Assembly (NCBI GenBank): GCA_964017045.1
Contig: OZ024809.1
Location: 27,724,618 to 27,788,617, forward strand
Direction: 5' to 3'
Origin: Omphiscola glabra
Taxonomy: Eukaryota > Mollusca > Gastropoda > Lymnaeidae
Length of the DNA stretch: 64,000 bases
This document shows, piece by piece, positions 57,308-64,000 of the stretch; position 1 is the first letter of the stretch; each line of letters begins with the position of its first letter. Position numbers and translations under genes: made by a program. Under the pieces are notes generated by a model that saw nothing but the letters and a program-made list of their open reading frames with translations, was not told the origin of the DNA and searched no databases.

Positions 57308-57482
57308 GGGCCGGTTCACACGATCAAATTTTCCTCCAAGCATTTGATGCAATTCGTGTATGAAGCCTTGTCACAACTTTCAAATTACTATCTGATCAAA
57401 TTCCCCCCAATAAAGAAACCACGCACAAAATAGTGCGTTCATACAACAATTTGACGCGAAATTTGATCGCGTGAACTGACGC
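57308..57482. mobile_element. MITE with TTAA on both sides (175 bp)
   Basis: The left end is GGGCCGGTTCACACGATC and the inverted right end is GCGTCAGTTCACGCGATC, 14 of 18 identical. TTAA lies immediately outside both ends (57304-57307 and 57483-57486). TTAA targets are typical of piggyBac-type insertion, but a 3-bp TTA/TAA Harbinger reading is also possible. Internal sub-motifs (GATCAAATT, TTTGATGCAATTCGTG, AATTTGATCGCG) repeat in inverted orientation, so the element could fold into a long hairpin. No coding region. Confidence 0.75.
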
Positions 57483-60400
57483 TTAAAGTGAAATGATTTT
57501 AAAATTAATTGTGGTGGATGGTTATAGTTATATAGTTAAAATATGCCAGTATGAATTTAAAATACTGCTTACATGTAATTATACAAACCAATTTGGGGCT
57601 AGTAATTTTCTCTAAAATTTCAGTTATTTTAGGCCGGTTGACAAAATCGTTTAAAATAATCAAACAGTGGAACAATATAGTTTGAAAAGTTTCTTTGTTT
57701 TACGAAGATGCCGCTCCTGTTATATAGGTGAGACGGGAAAGACGGCTGTCTGATAGGTTCGGTGAACATCTTGGCGATATTGAACGAAACACGCCAACTC
57801 CGGTCTCATCCCACTGCAACGGAGGTGAACACAAGGGGACATGAGACATATTCATTGCGGCTCTTAACTTCTTGCACCAATACAACACGAAATGTGATAA
57901 GGATGATAATTGAATACTTTTATAGGTGAGATTTACATACGCAATCGATCAAATACTCTCCAACTAGTGATCATCAATTTCCCCCAATCTCTATTCTCAT
58001 TTTTTTTTGTAGTTAAAAATATTAAAGCTGTATTGTCATCTGGGAATATGTTTTTCAATTTCAAATAATTTGTTTTTCTTGTTTTGTACTTTATACCGAA
58101 GTAGGCATGTTGCCGAAACGTCATTTCAATTGTTCTTTTTTCCCCAAGCCGAAACATATCCTGCTCTACGATTCATTAACTTGACAGGGCGTGAACGCAG
58201 TACCCCCCCCCCCCCCCCCCGCACTCATATTTCTATATATTATTATCTAAATGATTTTAGACTCGTTCCAGAATAGTTCACTTCTCAGGCACATCGTCAA
58301 GCTGACAGACAGAGGCGTCAAGCTGACAGACAGAGGCGATGTTTGCAGAGGCTTTCGTTTATAGAGCAGATCAGAACTCAAACACTACAGGACTCCCGCC
58401 TTTTCTGCTGACGACAGAATGAAAAAGAAAGATGTTGGGGGTTGGGGGAGGGGGGCTTTGAGATGATCAAACATTGACCAGAGTGGACAGAAGGCACTCG
58501 GACGTCTATTACATGTCTGGTCAAAAGGGACAAAAGAAACTCACAGTGCGAGGATGGCTTGATACTTTCACGTTAATTCCGGGTTGTATCAATGCCAGCG
58601 GTTCTCAAACAATGGGAAGAAATGGAAGAATGACGCTCTTTGATAAGAATCTAAGGGTACACGTTTCAGAAATCAGATCAAGCTTCAAATTTTTTGAGTT
58701 ATAAAAATTAGTTTTTAATTATGCCATATATACTGTTCGGGGCGATTTTGTAGTGTTTGTCAATTCTGGCACGGAACTGTATTTAGAGAGAAAAACGCGA
58801 ACTCTACGTTTAGCTAAAAGCACGCTTTGAAATATAAAAAAAAATATTAATAGAAACATTTTTGAACAAAATAAAATGATTTTTAACAAATTATATTTAA
58901 AAAACACAAAACATCATGGCCGCTCTTACTGCTTTAGAGTCGCTACAACATATTTTAAATATTACAAGTCTTATCCTCCCTCCCCCCCCCCGAGCCCCGA
59001 AACAGTTCCCGTTTTTCCTATGTGTTGACAGAAGACGTTATATCTCTCATTCTCGGAATGAGTTTTTGTAAAACAGCACTGACCTCGCGGTGTATTACTA
59101 TCTTTTCATTTCAACTCTCAGCATGTAGTAGGTCACTTGTTGAACGTCCGGTCAGTGACAGTTCCTCTATAGAAACCGGCTTCCTCGTCCCGGGGGGGGG
59201 GGGGGGGGGTTCAGGACGGCAACTCCGAAGTGATGTCAGAACTCGGCATCTCGTCTGCCCGACGCCTTTGCAAGGGGGGCATTCACTCTCCGCTACAAGC
59301 GAACGTTCCCTTGTCTTCCGGTCAGACGGGGTCAGTGTTGACCCACGTCTTTTGTGCGCATGTCAGCCATTCGACTTTTTCCGAGTACAGTGACGAATTT
59401 AGAAAGTTGGCTTTCTGTCTGGAAAACAATATTTTTTTATTTTTTTAAAAATATGAAGAAGAAAAAAAAGGGTGTGGGGGGGGGGGGAACGAAAGGACAA
59501 AAAATGTAGCGAGTCAGACCTGAAGGTTGGAAAAAAGAATTTTTGGTTGTGAGATCAAGGAAATCTGGCCATAAATTAGATGAAACGCCCCGTGTAACAC
59601 GACCCCCGACCCCCAGCCAATCGTTCCCATTGTTTTTTACCTCTGGCCGGAGAACGCATCTTTTCTCAGACAACCCACGTCTGTCAAATCTATCAGAGAC
59701 AACCCACGTCTGTCAAATCTATCAGCGTTTTTTTTTTATCGTTCGTACCTGGCGATGCCGTTCTTTTAGCGCCTAGTAAAGGTTCCCAAAATTCGACAGT
59801 CCACGTGTCCACGATATTGTAACGGATGCAACATATGTAATGGGAACAAGTGTTACAGCGTTAACTAATTCTGTAATTTTCAGTGATGGCCTGCAGCTGT
59901 CACTCTTCATTCCTTAACTTAACCTCGACCTCACTGACACCTTTTTTTTACAAATGAAAATAGGTCCAGTTGTTTAACTCGCACAGTTCTTTATTAAATG
60001 ATAATTAATACAAATAAATCATTGGCATTGGTGTATCCTTGTAACTGACAAAGTTACAGTGTAAAGAATATAATACACACTTTGAATATCATTCTAGCCG
60101 AAATTAATACTAGGCTGCACCTACTGGTACACGGGTACCAGAAGTGAGAGGTTTGGGATTAAAAAACGATTTAAAATATTATTGTTTGGGTTTGTAAGAC
60201 CAAATGAGGTATCAAATGAAAGATAATTGAATGTACTATACGTTTGTAAACTTAATTCTTCATTTGAACTAAAATAAACTACTACAAATGACATCCGAAT
60301 AGTCGGAATTATTTATTTTTTTAAAAAGTAACCTACTATGTAATGTTTTTGTCGAATAAATGAAGCAATTGAGTTTTGAAGATATAACTCAGAAATTATG

Positions 60401-60495
60401 ATTTCGGATCTCTGTTAAGTTTGTCTACCTTTGATGACTGTTTCAGAGGGTCTCCCCTTGGTTTTGAGTTTTTTCTTTGCTTTCTTTCCTTGCAG
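57483..60495. other. long spacer; small repeats and motifs only
   Basis: Holds a C18 run (58203-58220), a 21-bp duplication GTCAAGCTGACAGACAGAGG (58297-58338), an 18-G run (59192-59209) and a duplication of ACAACCCACGTCTGTCAAAT (about 59670-59725). A Penelope-like motif GAAGTAGGCATGTTGCCG followed by AAACGTC is at 58094-58118. A lone hAT-like CAGCGGTTCTCAAAC is near 58599. No gene recognised before the exon at 60496. Confidence 0.5.
58094..58118 (+). other. possible Penelope-like (hammerhead-type) motif
   Basis: Reads GAAGTAGGCATGTTGCCG then AAACGTC: a short AGGC/GCC stem followed by GAAACGTC, the later half of the hammerhead-type motif in Penelope-like elements. The CTGATGA box is degraded. 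Tentative. Confidence 0.3.
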
Positions 60496-60608
60496 ATCAT
60501 CACCGCTGTTGACGAATGATCGGCGCCTAAGTGGACTCTGTCAACTGGACGGACACGCGAACGTCACTTTAGCGTCTGCTGGGCGTGGCTTATTTCGCCG
60601 ATTGAAAG
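60496..60608 (+). CDS. candidate internal coding exon, unknown product
   Basis: A long pyrimidine tract (GTTTTTTCTTTGCTTTC, then TTTCCTTGCAG) precedes 60496, and CCGATTGAAAG is followed by a consensus donor GTGAGTACATG at 60609. The 113 bp between are open in only one frame, with one base before the first full codon and one after the last: SSPLLTNDRRLSGLCQLDGH, then ANVTLASAGRGLFRRLK. The other two frames hit stops early. No domain, signal or family is recognised. The exon would need a neighbour outside the repeats or beyond the window. It is the best splice-site pair I found here. Confidence 0.4.
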
Positions 60609-61031
60609 GTGAGTACATGTGTACACGTGTGTACGGACGGATGTCATGACACTCATCGCCGCATAGGATCAACCGTAAAATGTCACCTTGCGACAGGGTT
60701 TATTTAAAAATATGCGCCATTGGCTGATTGACGCCATCGCTATTAATAGCTCACTGGCCACAGAAACACATACAACATGAGTGACCAAAGCCGACTGCAA
60801 CATCCCCTCTTATCTAATCCAATGCTCTCAATAGTTTCTTCAAATATCTCTGAGGAAAAAGAAAAAAAAAAGATAACCTGCGATTATTCCCCACTCCAAA
60901 TCACCTTCGATTCCCCCCACCCCAAAGAAACAATCCGAAAATCCTCTTCGATTATCACCGATATATCTAGGTTTATCTCCCCGTCAACACATTCGATTAC
61001 CTCCCGCAGCACATTTGATGGCATACCCCAA
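60609..61031. other. spacer (would be intron if the exon is real)
   Basis: Mixed sequence with several GATTA/CGATTATC-like words around 60885-61010. Nothing identifiable. Confidence 0.4.
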
Positions 61032-61713
61032 GACTTCTTCTATTGTCTGCTCACAACTTCTTCTATTGTCTGCTCACATCTTCTTCTATTGTCTGCTCAC
61101 ATCTTCTTCTATTGTCTGCTCACAACTTCTTCTATTGTCTGCTCACATCTTCTTCTATTGTCTGCTCACAGTTTCTTCTATTGTCTGCTCACATCTTCTT
61201 CTATTGTCTGCTCACAGCTTCTTCTATTGTCTGCTCACACCTTCTTCTATTGTCTGCTCACACCTTCTTCTATTGTCTGCTCACATCTTCTTCTATTGTC
61301 TGCTCGCAGCTTCTTCTATTGTCTGCTCACAGCTTCTTCTATTGTCTGCTCGCAGCTTCTTCTATTGTCTGCTCACATCTTCTTCTATTGTCTGCTCACA
61401 TCTTCTTCTATTGTCTGCTCACAGCTTCTTCTATTGTCTGCTCGCAGCTTCTTCTATTGTCTGCTCACAGCTTCTTCTATTGTCTGCTCACATCTTCTTC
61501 TATTGTCTGCTCACAGCTTCTTCTATTGTCTGCTCGCAGCTTCTTCTATTGTCTGCTCACATCTTCTTCTATTGTCTGCTCGCAGCTTCTTCTATTGTCT
61601 GCTCACAGCTTCTACTATTGTATGCTCGCAGCTTCTTCTATTGTCTGCTCGCAGCTTCTTCTATTGTCTGCTCACAGCTTCTTCTATTGTCTGCTCGCAG
61701 CTTCTTCGATTTT
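61032..61713. repeat. 23-bp minisatellite, about 30 copies
   Basis: The unit is CTTCTTCTATTGTCTGCTCA plus CAT/CAG/GCAG forms. The variable triplet (CACA, CACAT, CGCAG) alternates irregularly. Strong pyrimidine bias. All three plus frames stay open because the unit lacks stops in any phase. Confidence 0.97.
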
Positions 61714-61942
61714 CTGCCCCCTACTATTTCTGCTCTTAGAAAATAATAGTAGCAGTTTTTAATCAATTTTCGATGTGAAGCATATTTTTATTCAATATAT
61801 ATTTATAAATTAAAATAAATATATAAATAAACTCCAAGAACCAATATTATAATCATGATTATAATTAGTATGACTATTTGTGCTGTTATTAAGATGACAT
61901 TTTTGTAAACTTAAAACGAGTGCACATGTCCTACAAACATAT
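61714..61942. other. AT-rich spacer
   Basis: Very AT-rich sequence between two arrays; no feature recognised. Confidence 0.45.
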
Positions 61943-62395
61943 CATGGAAACAACACTAATCATGGAAAAAAACATATGATGGAAACAACAATCATCATGG
62001 AAAAAACAAACATATCATGGAAAAAACAAACATATCACTGGAAAAAACAAACATATCATGGAAAAACAAACATATCATGGAAAAAACAAACATATCATGG
62101 AAAAAACAAACATATCATGGAAAAACAAACATATCATGGAAAAAACAAACATATCATGGAAAAAACATACATATCATGGAAAAAACAAACATATCATGGA
62201 AAAAACATACATATCATGGAAAAAACAAACATATCATGGAAAAAACATATCATGTAAAAAACAAACATATCATGGAAAAAAACAATCATCATGGAAAAAA
62301 CAATCATGGAAAAAACAATCATCATGGAAAAAACAATCATCATGGAAAAAACAATCATCATGGAAAAAACAATCATGGAAAAAACGAAAAACATT
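61943..62395. repeat. 20-bp then 18-bp A-rich minisatellite
   Basis: The left part unit is CATATCATGGAAAAAACAAA (about 17 copies, A-run length varies). From about 62280 the unit becomes CATCATGGAAAAAACAAT, with shorter versions. The two units are clearly related. Confidence 0.95.
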
Positions 62396-62919
62396 TTAAC
62401 GTATTTTTCTTCATATCAGCGAATATCAATTCATCGAAGGACCCACATTTAAGACAACCCTTAATATTTATAGCTCTTAATTAAGCCGGACATTATCAAC
62501 ACAAACACACAGTTCCATTCACAAACCCCCTGTCGGACATTGTCTCACTAATGAATAAAATATGTGACGTTGTGTAGATCAACTCTGAATGATTAGCGAG
62601 ACGCTGGAATGGGGGGGGGGGGGGGGGGGGAATCAACATAATGATAATTGAACAGTTGCGTCCCATGTTCGGCGACGTCAGGGCGAAAGATTATTTTCTT
62701 CTTCTCCGGGTGTTAAATATGGCTGAACCAAAAAAATAAAAATAAATATTGCTTACAAATTAGATTAGTTGCGTCCATCTTCATTTTAGTTTTGTCCTGG
62801 AATAGATCTCACCCACATTCGTCTCCACACCAACAGGTATTTTACTTGAAGCGAGCTACCGTTCTCAATTACAGTGTAAAAGTGTGTCAAAACAGTAGGA
62901 AGCACAAAGTTACTATAAC
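62396..62919. other. spacer with G20 run
   Basis: Contains a 20-G run at 62611-62630. No gene recognised. Confidence 0.45.
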
Positions 62920-63340
62920 CACTTTCAAGATAATCCCTTAATTGTCAACCATTTTCACGATAATCCCTAAATTGCCAACCCCTTTCACGATAATCACATA
63001 GTTGACAAGCACTTTCACGATAACCCTTTCATTGACAACTGCTTTCACGATAATCCCTTAGTTGTCACCCACTTTCATAATAATCCCTTTATTGCCAACC
63101 ACGTTCAAGATAATACCTTTTTTCAACCACTTTCACGATAATCCCTTAGATGCCACTCCTTTCATGATAATCCCTTAATTGTCAACAACTTTCACAATAA
63201 TCCCTATTTTTCAACAACTTTCACGATTCACCCTTCATTGCCAATCACTTTCATGATTACCCCTTAATTGCCAACCACTTTCACGATAACCCCTTCGTTG
63301 CCACCCACTGTCATGATAATACCTAAATTGCCACTCACTT
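62920..63340. repeat. degenerate 30-bp minisatellite, about 14 copies
   Basis: The unit contains AACCACTTTCACGATAATCC and CTTAATTGCC. Copies differ at many positions, so it is an old array. Confidence 0.92.
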
Positions 63341-63459
63341 TCTTTACGTACAAAATGTATTGGGGTGTCCATTGAGTGACCATTGGATGAAGTTAGCGGA
63401 GTAACCAGTTGAAAAAACACACCGACTTTAAGGATTGTTGATGTGCGTTGGGGAGGGGG

Positions 63460-63633
63460 GCCCTGGCGGAGTGACCAAGAACGTGCAATGGATCAGTGGG
63501 GGCCCTGGCGGAGTGACCACTAATGTGCACTGGATCAGTGGGGTTAACCCTAGCGGAGTGACCACGAATGTGCACTGGATCAGTGGGGTTAACCCTGGCG
63601 GAGTGACCACGAATGGGCACTGGATCAGTGGGG
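63460..63633. repeat. about 45-bp repeat, 4 copies
   Basis: Units contain CTGGCGGAGTGACCACGAAT and GTGCACTGGATCAGTGGGG; the joint is either GGCC or TTAACC, changing unit length from about 39 to 45 bp. Confidence 0.92.
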
Positions 63634-64000
63634 TGTTAAACAATTATTCTGTGGGTGTCTGTGGGGATTAATTAGAGAACACCTGTATAACATCCATAAA
63701 CAAACTTTGTCCAGTTTCCAAGCATTTTAATAGTGTTAAATCTTTACGGAAAATTAGACAATGCAGTTGCTGGTATGTTGTATGTAAGTAATACACCAGG
63801 CATAAGTTGTAGATGGAAAATAAATTAATAACAATATTTAGTACGTTAACTAAACATGGTAGACACCGACTCCACAGTTTTACGTATAGCTGCCATGTCT
63901 TGTTCCTGTTTGGTTTTTACAATTTTACTTTACCCACTTCCTTTCCGTTCTTCTGAATTTTGTTTTTTGTCTGGGACATGCCCCCCCCCTCTCTTATTCT
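63634..64000. other. right flank, no gene seen
   Basis: AT-rich sequence to the window end, with a C run near 63981-63989. Nothing identifiable. Confidence 0.45.

Noticed and set aside
58599..58615. CAGCGGTTCTCAAAC as the end of another SPIN-like element
   Set aside because: No matching opposite end or internal SPIN blocks nearby.
60777..61762. Three overlapping open frames of 239-320 codons
   Set aside because: All three plus-strand frames stay open because the 23-bp unit lacks stops; a real gene would not be open in every frame.
1..64000. tRNA or rRNA genes
   Set aside because: I scanned by eye for TTCGAAT-type T-loops with matching stems and found none that fold convincingly; a covariance search was not possible.

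Overview
This window looks like intergenic or intronic DNA from an animal, most likely a mollusc and perhaps a gastropod. There is no bacterial-style gene organisation. It carries metazoan CR1/L2-type LINE fragments, hAT elements with 8-bp target duplications, and copies of the SPIN hAT family, which I recall being reported from a pond snail as well as from vertebrates. The organism call is inference; no database was searched. No complete protein gene, tRNA, rRNA, CRISPR array or viral gene could be supported.

The dominant component is minisatellite DNA. By my count more than 50 separate tandem arrays (units of 6 to about 110 bp, up to about 95 copies) fill roughly 25 kb of the 64 kb. The largest are at 2011-3330 (16 bp), 3950-5527 (53 bp), 9733-10562 (27 bp), 18032-19486 (25 bp), 22555-23601 (35 bp), 27364-28722 (21 bp), 37931-38856 (16 bp), 48434-49545 (about 13 bp) and 53757-55775 (21 bp). 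Nearly all the long open frames lie in these arrays and are produced by stop-free repeat units. Several arrays have higher-order structure: a 227-bp nine-unit repeat, a 372-bp repeat and a duplicated block offset by about 594 bp. Long G or C homopolymers (17-23 nt) are scattered throughout.

Transposons occupy the spaces between arrays. There are two short SPIN-like hAT elements (833-1032; 20502-20690). A 2.6-kb relative (11669-14261) carries a minus-strand transposase remnant in which the BED zinc-finger end is fused to the extreme C-terminus. Two further MITEs have clear insertion footprints: 8066-8256 (perfect 8-bp duplication) and 57308-57482 (TTAA on both sides). LINE-B (42400-44109) keeps most of a reverse transcriptase; two other copies of its 3' end lie at 22319-22415 and 31507-32075. 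LINE-A has two 3' fragments (7198-7659; 8814-9140). LINE-C is a minus-strand 3' fragment (44258-44585). An older repeat, called 'element X' here, occurs at 8721-9612 and 42338-44850, each copy broken by different LINE insertions.

The most interesting pattern is that two minisatellites can be traced to their source. The 23-bp array at 31527-31966 is the last segment of the LINE-B 3' end repeated about 19 times, and the 44-bp array at 7334-7597 is a piece of LINE-A repeated six times. This points to LINE 3' ends as places where new minisatellites start.

The only gene-like signals are two candidate exons: 60496-60608 (+), with good splice sites and one open frame, and the weaker 29212-29307 (-).
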